The notes under the pieces are model-generated. The model was given only the letters and a program-made list of their open reading frames with translations, had not been told where the DNA came from and did no database searches. A program made the translations under genes and the position numbers. A stretch of DNA of 64,000 nt from Trichostrongylus colubriformis (taxonomy: Eukaryota > Nematoda > Chromadorea > Rhabditida > Trichostrongylidae), in assembly GCA_963978905.1 (NCBI GenBank), contig OZ022259.1, positions 744,001-808,000 on the forward strand. Reading direction: 5' to 3'. Positions 23,701 through 35,700 of this stretch are shown piece after piece (within the stretch, counting starts at the first letter, position 1; each line of letters starts with the position of its first letter).

Positions 23701-26700
23701 TATCAGGCCTAGGACATCGCATCTATTGTGGGTCCCACCTGAATGTGGCGTCCCTAACTCGTACCTCCGGCGTCGCACGCAGCTCGCCACGGTGCGAAAT
23801 ATTGACGATAAGGTACACACCCCAATGCTTGATCTACCCTGCATCATGTTGAAGACATCTTCTCCGCTTTTCGGGAATCTTCAGACTGTGCACTATAGCA
23901 CAGTGAAGATGAGAGGGTGAAGATAGATCTGTCAGTAATTAAGAAGACAACAGTGATGAGAGTTGGTCGCATTCAGATTCATGACAATCCAGCTGAAATG
24001 GGTAAACGAATGCCACGGGTGCCCCTCGTTGAGGGTTTTGGTCCACCGATAATAAAGGAGAAAAACGAAAAAAGAAATGAGCCATTGAAAGAAGAAGACA
24101 ACCAAAAGGAGGAAGGCAAGGTACCGTTTCGTACACCGTAGTCATTATGATAGTTGCATAAACGTACTAATGCGATTGACTCCCCCATAATAGTGCTGAT
24201 TACGATCTCTTACTTACGCTCGATTCTATTGATAATCGGTGTCTAACTTTCATGAAAAAGTTTGCGTTCTTTTCGTCACTGTATTTAGTATATGGATCGT
24301 GATTTGATTCATGTGATATTAAAAAACTTAATTTCAATGTTCATCTGGTTTTGTTTCATTTTTACGAGGAACTGCCTAGTAGCGCACTTTTTTGTAGTAG
24401 TCTGATCGCCTTTAGGAGAACCCGCATAAAAATGCAAATAATCGGTATTTATTAGGTTGATCGAAAAGTTTTGATAGGGTCGAGATTTTTTTCTGTTTTA
24501 TTTTATAGCTCAGCAAAAAATGCAAGCTAATGAACAATATAATAACCATCGTTGGTTATAACATTGTCCCACCTGACGGGCAGGTCAGCAATTCCCTTCT
24601 CCCAGAACTGGGAAGATTGGAAGTCAAAGAGGTCACCGACCACTTGTTCAAGGTGACGAATTGTTTTTTGCTAAGAAAGCCTTGAGGGGTCGGAACAAGT
24701 GGTGATCTGAGGGGGCAATATCAGGTGAATAGGGTGGATGTGGAACCGTGTCCCAACCTAGCTCCTCCGATTTTGCACGGGTCTCCCATATGGTAAGAGA
24801 GCTCCAAGGCTTTCCTAGCAAAAAACAACTCGTCAACTATGACCACCTTGAACAGTGGTCGATGTCTTTTTCGACTCCCAATCATCCCAGTTCTGCGTGA
24901 AGGGAATCGCTGACCTGCACGTTGGGTGGGACAATGTTATAACTACCGATGGTTATTACATTTTTGATTAGCTTGCATTGTTTGCTGAGTTGTAAAATAA
25001 AATAGAAGAAAATCTCAACCCCATCAAAACTTTTCGGTGACTGTTTTCTACGACTTTTCGAGTGACTGTTATGTAGTTGACTGTTTTTCTTCGCCACTTT
25101 TGCTGTAATGCTTTCTTTTGAATTCCAGATGCCTGTTGTACCGAAGCCGGTGTTTTTCGTGAACATCTCGGATCCGATATACAAATCCGGAGATCCTAAC
25201 CAAGCGGGTGAAAAAGGCGCTGCGGTCAATATTGATAAAGAAGTAAGATATCTTTCTAATCTCGGTCCATAGTTTTGAAACCTTTTTTTTTTATTTTTCT
25301 TTCATCAAAGTCGCCATAAAATCAGTGGTTGCCCTCGAGGCGACAGCTGGCTTGGCGAGCACGATATATCGTTGGTAATTGCCTCATAAATCGCACAGTG
25401 GTTGCAAGTGGGGGCTAAGCGCTCCTTTGTCATTATAACTGCAGCAAAGCTGCAAATTTCACTATTGCCTGCGAGGTCTACAAGTTTTAATGATGAAGAC
25501 TATTTAAGAAATTATCACCAGCGGAGAAGAAGAAATACGACACAGGTTTCCAAAATAACGCATTCAATCAGTACGCGTCAGATATGATATCAATACATCG
25601 GACGCTTCCGGAGATCCTTGACAAGGAGTAAGTATGTTTTCGTGTGCTTCCGTGCTTCTAATTATCTTCTCAATTCCTTGATCGGTACGCGTTTGAAGAC
25701 AGTGGATACAATAACTTGGGTGTTGGTAAGGGAGCCATTTTCACTCCATATGAGCAATGGAGATTTTATCTGACAAGATTGAGCAGTGGAGTAATAGCAA
25801 TAATAGTATAGTGATATTATTTACACTATCACTTCCGCAATACTGCCTAACGTGCTTAAATCACGTTGTGCAGTGTTGTGATCCGTTCAGAATCAAAGCT
25901 CTGAACGAATGATATGGCCGAATTATTGCAAACGTTGCCTCTGAAAGCTGAACACAAGGAGTACAAAGGGTGATCCTCAAAAATGCAGCACGCTTTTTAC
26001 GGTATAACCTTCCTTAAAATGGACGTAAGACGAGCGTTCGACTTCATAACGTCCCACATAGTATCGTGATATAACTCCCTACTATGTGATGTCTCTGAAG
26101 GTTGCAAACCTTCCATTGTTCCACTTTTCACTTCAGAGTAAATTTGGAGCTGATGAGTTCCCAACGATGAGCGATATTCATTGAAGAACTTCCGACCCTG
26201 CTCAGCCAGACTTTGTTGGGTCCTGAACTGCTAAACCAACAATGATCTAAGAAAAAGGTGGTAACATTTCGAAGGCACTGTAGTAGGCTTTGATATGCCA
26301 TACCCTTTGAAATCCTGAGTAGTTCGAAAGAAACAGGATGTAGCGCACAACTTATTTCACGAATTATGGGTCGCCTTATGAAAATACAAAAATTTTCTGT
26401 TGTGAAGCCGGAATTATGACCGAGACGAAGGCTAGGACCCCTGTACACCACGCGAGCGAAATACTCCGAAGTTAGAACAATTTATTAGCAACACAACGAG
26501 AGGAACAAAAAAAAAAACAAAAAAGAAGTAGAGGTTCGAGGGAGGCGGTGGGCTCCCTGACGTGATGATGGCGATGGACGTCGTGGGAGGCGGTGGGGCT
26601 CCTGTGCTGGCAGTGGGGGTAGGACGTCGGAGCGGCTGCGGCGACTGCGGGGAGAAAAAAAATGGTCTTGTTGGAACCCCCTGCTCCCTTCTTATAGGGT

Positions 26701-29700
26701 GGTCCTTTTTATATCAGGTCAAAACGGGCGCCATAGCGCGGGTGGTTTCCCGCCGCCAGCCCACCTACATCGATCTTCGCTTGGCGGGCACGGCGGGCTT
26801 GACCTTTGACCCCGGCCGCTTGCACGACATGCCCCCCCTCGGCGAAGTCGTCGTCCTCGACGACCGGTCGAGCTCGGGGAGCTGAAATTTCTTCGCTTTT
26901 TCGCGAATTGCAGCGTATAACAACTTGGCTGCTGCCACACCTAAATAAGGGCGGTGAAACTGACTTGAGGCTTCTGGGGTGCCTGCTTCCATGAAGACTT
27001 TGCCTTCGACTATTCGACTACTTGCCGTTGCGATGACTTGTTCGTCGCCACCCATTTTAATCAGCGCTTCATCCAGCATTTTCCATAGCGTTGTCATGGA
27101 AATCCATTCTGACTGTGTCGGGGCTGATATGGGGGTCCAAGCCGTTACTATCCTTCCGCCTCTTTCCAGATGTCTTCTTGCAGCCTCCATTATGGTCCCT
27201 ATAACTTTCTTGTCACCCTTGCTCTCGATCGGGTACACGATGATCCATGTGGAACAATCGGTCCATTCTTCCAAAACATCTCTAAGCTGCTTGTAGGAGG
27301 TGACAACTTTTGTGCTCAAGCCTCCTTTTGGCCCGTCACGCTCCATCAGTAAGGCGGTCTCGGGAGCTGCAAAAGCTGTGGGGCCCTCTTTATCACTTCT
27401 AATGGTCCCGTCGTCCTTCTTTAAGTCCTTCTTCAGCTGCTCGAAAGCGGGTCTGTAAAAATCGATGATGCAGTTTTTTTCGATCGGTTCATGTTTTGCG
27501 ACGTCCTTTGTGGTGCAGATGAACTCGGTCCATTCCGTGCACATCGAATAGGCTACTTTCAGCACTCGTATCAGAGCTTCCGTGTCCAAGGACACGGCAC
27601 GATTTCTGACGAGTTCCACCTTCTGCGCTGTACTCAGCTCCTTTCTGATGAAGATTGACGCTGTTTTCCATGCTGTCCAAGGGTCTCCGAATGGTTGTCT
27701 CCCGTAGGCGCCTGGGAACTGGATTCCTTCGATATCGCTCAGTGTTGTTTTCCTGAAGCAGTCGTCGATACATTGAAATTGAAGATGTCCCTTGTCAGCA
27801 GGACTCGACAAAACTGCGCCTCTGAAATCTTTGGTATGAGCTCTACGAACCTTCACTTTTGGCTTTCTACCCTTGCGACCTATGACATGATCCGTTTCTA
27901 TTGGTTCGTCTGAAATTTCTTTTGGAACAATTCTAAGCAAATCAAACTGAATTCGAATTGGTTCGCTGTTTCCTCCAATTCGCGTCACCAGGGCCGAGTT
28001 GTCACTCACGTCTATGACTCTAAACGGTCCTGCCCAGTCACCTACAAGTTTTGGATGCGACTTTCTCGCCTTCTCGCTGGGTGACCACACGTAAACACGA
28101 TCGCCTAGTTGCGGATACTTTCGGCCTTCGACTTTATTTTCTCTGTCATATATGTTTTTCATCTTCTCTCTTATCCGGCTATTGTACTCTATCACTCGCT
28201 CATGCGTTTCCGTAATGGCCTGGATTATTTCAACTTTGTACTCGCCCAATGACTTATCCATCATGTACTTAGTAATTCCTCCCTTGGGTATGATTTCTGA
28301 TGGGAAAAGCGGATCTATTCCATGCAGAAGGAAGTATGGGCTCTCTCCTGTTGCGGCGTGAGGCATCATGTTGTATGCCATCATACAGAATGGTAGTCTT
28401 GTATCCCATTCTGTGGGGACCACGGTACTTTTGCGTAACATGGCCACAATGGTTCCATTGAGCCTTTCTGTCAGACCGTTTTCCCTCGGGTTATAACCTT
28501 TTGTGGTTACATGGGTGATCTTCGTAATTTTTGTAATTTCCTCCATTACTTGGTTTACAAATTCTCCTCCTTTATCTGACAACACCGTTTTCGGCCATCT
28601 ACAGCCTTCGGCAATCCACCTAACAAAAAGTGTTCTTGCTATCGTTTCTGCTGACTTGTCAGGCACTGGGTATGCTGCAGCATATTTTGTGAAATGGTCG
28701 ATAACCGTCACGGCATATCTATTCCCCGTGGAGGTAAGACCGAGTTCTAGCACATCTACTCCTACTATTTCGTAAGGTTTTGCAGTCACAATTGGTTTGA
28801 GCGGTGGGATCAACTTCTCTCGAGGATTATGCACAAAACACTTTTGGCATTCTTTCGTCCACCTATGGATATCCTGAACCATTCCTGGCCAGTAAACCTT
28901 TTTCGATAGACTTCTCAAAACTTTCTTCGCGCTAAAGTGGCCTGCAAATACCCCGCTATGCGCTTCTTGAAAAACTTCAAAGCGATATGGCTTTGGGACC
29001 ACATGTACTGCTTTACCGCTCTCCATAACCTTTTTAGTTCTCCTTCTTCTATCACGAAATCAGCAACTCTTAGGGGTCGTTTTTCCCCCAATATTCTTAT
29101 TTCCTGCTCCCACTCCTCTTCTTCTATCAAGCGGATAACCTCTGCGAAAAGTGGGTCTCGCCTCAATTCTTGCAGCCATGTTGATTCCTTTCCTGCTGTA
29201 ATAGAGTTAACTACAGCTTCATTCACTCCCTCCAGTGACTCTGATTCCCACGATGTTGGTACTTCTCGGCTCAACGCATCTGCCACTACATTCGATTTGC
29301 CTTTAACGTACCGAATCTCAATGTTATACCTTTGTAGCTCTAATGACCATCTGAGTACCCGAGCTGATACATTGCTACGCTTGAATAATGCTGTTAAAGG
29401 CTGGTGGTCCGTCATGATGATGGTGGGCAGGCCATATATAAACATATGGAAACGCCTCACTGCAAAAACCACCGCAAGTGCTTCCAGATCTGTTACGTGG
29501 TACCTTTTTTCCGCCTTATTCAGAGATTTGGATGCGAAAAAGATCGGGTGCATTTGTTTGTCTTCTCCTTCCTGGGAGAGCACTGCCCCTAAGCCGTACG
29601 TTGACGCATCCGTGCATATATAAAAGGGTTTACTACCATTCCTAGCAGCTTCTACATCAGGTTGCTTGAGAACTGGTGCAGAGCAAATCATCCCTTTTAT

Positions 29701-32700
29701 TTTCTGAAACGCCTCCTCATGCTCACTTTCCCAACACCACTTCTTTTTTGATGAGGTCAAGCTGAAGAGACAACCAGCATGCTTGGAAAAGCCTAGGCAA
29801 AACTTTCTATAGAAAGATGCCATTCCCAAGAAAGTACGTAATTGTTTGACCGTATGCGGGGTTGGGTAATTCGTAATTGCGGCTATTTTGTCAGGGTCCA
29901 TGTGAACTCCCTCGCTGTCAACGATGTGACCGAGAAAAGCAACTTTTTCTTTCAGCAAATGGCACTTCTGTGCTTTCAACCGCAATCCGGCTTTTTTCAG
30001 CTTGGACAATACTTCCTCCAGTATCTGGAAATGCCTTTCTTTCGTGCCCGTGCAGATCATGATGTCATCTATGTAACAGAAGACTTCGTCCCCGAGACTG
30101 CCTTCTAGGACGGTGTTCATTAGCCTCTGGAACACGGGTGGACTTGTACTTAAGCCGAATGGGGTCACTCTGAACTGAAAGAGGCCTTCCGGAGTTGCGA
30201 AAGCCGACTTTTCTTTGGCATCATCTGCAAGTGGAATTTGCCAATACCCGCTGCACAAGTCTAAGGTTGAGAAGAATCGTTTCCCTGCGAGACTTTGGAG
30301 CAGTGCTTCAATGCTCGGAAGGGGGTAGGCGTCCAATTTTATCTTTTTATTGAGCTCCCTGTAGTCCACGCATAGTCGGATTGAACCATCCTTTTTCTCA
30401 ACGAGTACAATGGGAAAGGCCCACTCTGACTTGCTATGCTCTATGACCTTCCTTTTTACCAGGTCTCCCAGTAGTTCTCTGAGTTTTGCCCTAAGACCCA
30501 GCGGTACAGGTCGCGCTTTCATTTTAATCGGTGCGCAATCACCCGTATCTATGGTCATTTGCGCCAAGTCGGTCTGAGTTAGCTCCTCGTCCGATATTGA
30601 GAAGGCATCTGGGTACTTTCTAAGAGGTTCCCTCATCTTCCCATCTAGTGCTTCGGCTTCGGTATTAGCCAGCAGTAGCTGCTCCAGTTTCTGCACTCTC
30701 TCGGACTCTGATAACCCCGTATTTCCTTCACTAGATAAGAGAGGATTCATCTCTTCCCACTGCTCGTGCCACTTGTCCGTCCCCCAATAGCCAACGTTTT
30801 CTCCTTCTTTCAAAAGCAAAGGATCCGAGCTGTGGTTGAATACGGGAATAGACGTTTCTTGATTTTTGATCGTGTACACTCCTGGCTCTACTCCCCGTTT
30901 GCTGGGCCAAATTACTCTCTCCACATCGGTCTTTACTTCATTCTCACATTTCACAGGAAGTAACGCTGCTTCATTGGGTGGAATATACAATCTTTTTATT
31001 GCTACCACCTTATTTTCCTTGCTTTCTTGCCATATTTCTTGGTCCTTTCTCATTTCTCCATTCATGGGGTCCTTTCTCATTTCTCCATTCATGGCTAACT
31101 CTATTCCTAGCTTGCCTAAGGCGTTCGTCCCCAATATTATCTCCGCCTCTTTCATTGGGCTGACATGGAACGCTATTACATTAGAATGTCCTGCTTTGGT
31201 ACTGACCTGTATATATACCGCACCCAGGAAGTCCATCCTATTATTGGAAGCATCAAAAACCGGTTCGAGCTCTGACTTTGGCACCACTGCCAACGAGTCC
31301 ACATCGAACCCCCTATCTTGCGCTCTACCTAGTACCTCTATTGGGATTATGCTTATCATCGATCCCGTGTCTACTAGAGCCTTACACCGATCTTCTAGCA
31401 GATCCAAGGCGATCATTACCTGCCTCCCAATGAGATCGGTTTTTTTCGATGCCCTCTCCCGGGTCGCCATTCCCAGGCTACGACACTGCTTCACCATGGT
31501 TGATACCTTCGCATCTCCTTTATTTCCTAGGTTTTTCCTTTGGACCGTGCGATTCACTTTCACCGTTCGGGACGGACACTCCCGCGCAAAATGCCCAAAT
31601 TTCAAACAATGGTAGCATTTCTTACCTTGCGCTGTCTCCCGATCATGCTCTGGGTTGCCCAGGGTGCTCGGTCTGCTGAGCCCTTTGGGGCGATGCATTT
31701 CCCCTTTACGCTGGGTTTCCTTTAGTCCCTCTTTTCGCTCCACATTTGCTAGGTTTTCTACCTTCGGTTCTGACTGGTTCAGTCCCCTGTTACTCTGGTA
31801 CTGTGCGTACCTTACCTTCCATCCAACAGGGTTCCTTCTATTTGTTCCCAGCATAATTTTCGATTGTTCTATGCTCAGGGCTAGCTGCTTTACTTCTTCG
31901 TAGGCCATATGGGGTTCTACCTTGTGCAGCGCCCCCACCAACTGGAAATGTTCCGGCCAGGCGCTCAAGTTCTCGAGGAGAATCTGGGCATATTCCATCG
32001 ACCTGTCCTCAGGCGAGCTCTCCGGTTTCGCTTGCTTACCTATTTTCTCCAGAACTACGCAGAATTCCGATACTTCCTGGCCCGGCCTTATTTTTAAATT
32101 TTTCAGCTCGGTCTGCGCTCTCATTCTGCTGGCAGTGGAGTCGCATGAAAGCAACCTTGCCATTTCCTGGGTTACCGCCTTGAAGCCCCTCTCCTTGACT
32201 GCGCGTGGCAGAGATGCGAAAATATTTTTCGCCCTACCCGCAAGGTGGTCATCCGCCAGAATGTCCACTAGCGTCTCCTCACACGCAATCACACTTTCAT
32301 ACTTCCTCCTAAATTTCCTTAGGAACTCTCCGAAATTTTCGTTTTTCGACCCTCTAAATACTCCTGGGTCGGAGCATGTCATAGCTCTCAGGTAATTTAT
32401 CAGATGGATATCCGTACCTGTTCCCTCGTGGTTTTCCGTTTTCCTTGGACTCGCTCCACGCCTCTGCCAGCTGCGCGCAGACGTCGGACCAGTCCGCGAG
32501 GGTATTTCCTGATATGAACTATTATTATTGGGCTGTTCTGCAAGTTCTTGCTTTACCTGCTTACCCCTCTGCGCCGCTTCGGACCGCTCCTCTCCGGGCC
32601 ACCCGCTGCATTTTTCCTCGATCGTCTGCTTCAGCTGGAAAGCGTTTGTTTCAAACATTTCACATAGTTCGTTGACCAGCTCACCGTCTTCTTCGACCGT

Positions 32701-35700
32701 TCTTACATACTCTTCCCACTCTCCTTCTGTTCCTATCCCCCTTTGCTCGAGGGTTTCTCTTAGGCCGCGTTCATACTTTGCGATTTTGTGAGCGACTGAG
32801 CGACTGAGCGACTAAGCGACTGAGCGACTGAGCGACTGAGCGACTAAGCGACTGAGCGACTGAGCGACTGAGCGGAATATGTTCATGACCTTGCACAACT
32901 ATAAATCGTCTGTGGGCGATGTATCATGCATCCGCAAATATACGCCTCCTGTAACCATTGGTAATGAAATGGAGAAAATTGAAAGAAAAATTAAACGAAT
33001 TCACTCGCATAAACCGTATGACAAGTTTTCAAAAAACATCGTTTAATTAATAAAGTGAGAAAACCAAGGTATCAAATGGCAACCGTAAGATCAAATAAGC
33101 CTAACATGAATCTAAGACGAACACGTTCATAGTTTAAAAAACTAACAGCAACAACAACAATCATCGCTCAGTCGCTCAGTCGCTCAGTCGCTCAATCGCT
33201 CAGTCGCTCAGTCGCTCAGTCGCTTAGTCGCTTAGTCGCTCAGTCGCTCAGTCGCTCAGTCGCTCACAAAATCGCAAAGTATGAACGCGGCCTTATGCGT
33301 TTCATGAGACCCCCGAAACTGTGGGGTGGTGTGGAATTTCGTCTGAGGCCCTCTTCTGGGCCGTCTCCAATACTGACACCCATTCTTTCTCCAAATCCTC
33401 CCTCAATTGCTTAGCTACTTTTGCTTTCGCCAGCATCGCCATTGCCCTCTGCTTTGCCTCCTGGATAACTCCCACGTACCCGGCCCAACTTTCTTGCCCG
33501 CTACTGTCGGTACTCTCAAAGTTGCTTACCTCAGGTGCGATTTGCTCCTGTTCTCCCATTATAACGTCCTCGACGTTGTCTGCGCTCATCCTCTTTTGGC
33601 TTGGTTGCCTTTCTCTTAAAATAACCATGTCTTGCTTGGTACTGGTTTTATCCGTGATGTATTAGCACGACGATCCTAATTTTGAGGGTTCCTTCTTTGC
33701 CCTCCTTCCTTTGGTACCTCTTGCACCCCTTCTTTCGGTGCCCAGCGAGGTCCTCTCGAAGTGGTTTCGTCCGCGGCCGCTTGTACAACAAGGCTAGCCT
33801 AGCTTCCCTCAGTTTGGTTCGGCCCCCATGTGAAGCCGGAATTATGACCGAGACGAAGGCTAGGACCCCTGTACACCACGCGAGCGAAATACTCCGAAGT
33901 TAGAACAATTTATCAGCAACACAACGAGAGGAACAAAAAAAAAAAAACAAAAAAGAAGTAGAGGTTCGAGGGAGGCGGTGGGCTCCCTGACGTGATGATG
34001 GCGATGGACGTCGTGGGAGGCGGTGGGGCTCCTGTGCTGGCAGTGGGGGTAGGACGTCGGAGCGGCTGCGGCGACTGCGGGGAGAAAAAAAATGGTCTTG
34101 TTGGAACCCCCTGCTCCCTTCTTATAGGGTGGTCCTTTTTATATCAGGTCAAAACGGGCGCCATAGCGCGGGTGGTTTCCCGCCGCCAGCCCACCTACAT
34201 CGATCTTCGCTTGGCGGGCACGGCGGGCCTGATCTTTGACCCCGGCCGCTTGCACGACACTGTAGATTTTCGCGTGCCCAGAATATAATGGAAGGTGGTT
34301 GGGCGCACAACGATCAGACGGGTTAGCTTTGTCAAAAAAAATCAAAGCGAAGATGTCGATAATGTTCCCTCGTAGGTGCTCCTTGCTTTCCCCATTGCAT
34401 GGGACGTTTAACTAGTTGGACAGTCCTGCACACTCGCGTGCAAATAAAAGTGTTGCTAAAGAGTTCTTACATCTAGAATGGGGATTATCCTCTGCACATT
34501 ATTAGTATAAAACAGAACCTAAAAGCTCACTTGCCACTAGCCAGAGAGACACAATTGGACAAAAATCAGTGCTTCCCAACGGTGATCTGAGGCCGCGGTC
34601 GTACTTTGCGATGCCAGCAGCAGGGCGTGGCTGCGTATATCTGCGTCTCCGCATATGCCACCCTGCCTCGTCGCCTGCGTCATCTCTGCACCTCCTTTGT
34701 GCCACTCTCCCTCGCTGCCTGTCTAGCAGCCACACCCTGCCTGCGGTAGTATGACCAGTCATACCCTGCGGTGCAGGCGGCAGGTCGTGGCTGCGTGTCG
34801 CCGCATCTCCGTCTGTACAACCCCGTCTCGCTGCCTGCGTCGTCTCTGCACCTTTTCCGTGCCACTCCGCTTCACTGTCTCTGAACGCAGCCACATCTGC
34901 CGACGCAAAGTATGAACACGGCTCAACACGGATTGAGTGCTCTAGCCTGCACCCAGCCTCTATAATGGAGGCAATCGTAGGAGAGTGTGACGGGGTTGGC
35001 GGATGTCTTAAGCGACCACCGTCGCCATTTGCGACACCTCCAGTAGTCCATATCAGGTCTCTGACTTTTCCGGTCCTGCAATACTATCTGCATGTGAATC
35101 TTCGAACCCCGAAATGTTTATCGGACAGGCTGAGGCGTTACGTGGTTCGGAAAAGTAGAATCCGGGCATGGTCAGCGGTTTCATGACGACTGCAAATATT
35201 GCTGACTAATTTTTTATACCATCCCCCAATCGATCTATGATAGTATTTTTCGAATATTGAAATAGTGTTTTGTAGGTGTCTTACGGAAAAATATCACGAT
35301 GATCTACCGGACACATCTGTCGTCGTGTGTTTTCACAACGAGGCATGGTCAGTGCTGTTACGAACAGTGCATTCAATACTGGAGCGAACACCTGATAAAC
35401 TACTCAAAGAAATCATCCTGGTCGACGACTTTTCGGACATGGCACATACTAAAGGTACTTAGGATGCTTAGGAAACATCAGTATGATTTCTAATGGAGCG
35501 CATATTTTTTGTGATCACAACAATAAAATAGCGCTAACAAATATGTTATGAAAAGAGCTGTTCATCGTTGGCGCGTTGCAGAAAACGATCGAGAACGCGT
35601 TGGCCGTGAGACCGCTTTTGAAGGCACTAAAAGTATGCAAGGAGTGAGACCGTATTCGGAAGCAGCGTTTTCTGAAACAAAGTAGCACGCATCACCTCGA

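Larger units (their letters stand above)
26401..34259 (-). mobile_element. Ty3/Gypsy-type LTR retrotransposon in intron 4, antisense
   Basis: A 7,859-bp element with LTRs at 26401-26829 (3') and 33829-34259 (5'), flanked by a 4-bp CTGT target duplication (26397-26400, 34260-34263). Order on the minus strand: 5' LTR, primer-binding site, small ORF1, Gag with a CCHC knuckle, protease, RT, RNase H, integrase with a GPY/F module, C-terminal extension, polypurine tract, 3' LTR. The LTRs differ by three substitutions and one 2-base A-run length difference, which means recent insertion. A 530-bp MITE interrupts the gag start. It lies antisense to the host gene. Confidence 0.95.

Noticed and set aside
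28937..32791. Long + strand open frames (up to 249 codons) across the retrotransposon
   Set aside because: They are antisense to gag-pol, whose protein motifs are unmistakable; codon bias of the true strand keeps the other open.
32790..33270. Regular 8-bp arrays that might suggest a CRISPR
   Set aside because: Units are contiguous without spacers, lie in inverted arms of a MITE, and the genome is eukaryotic.
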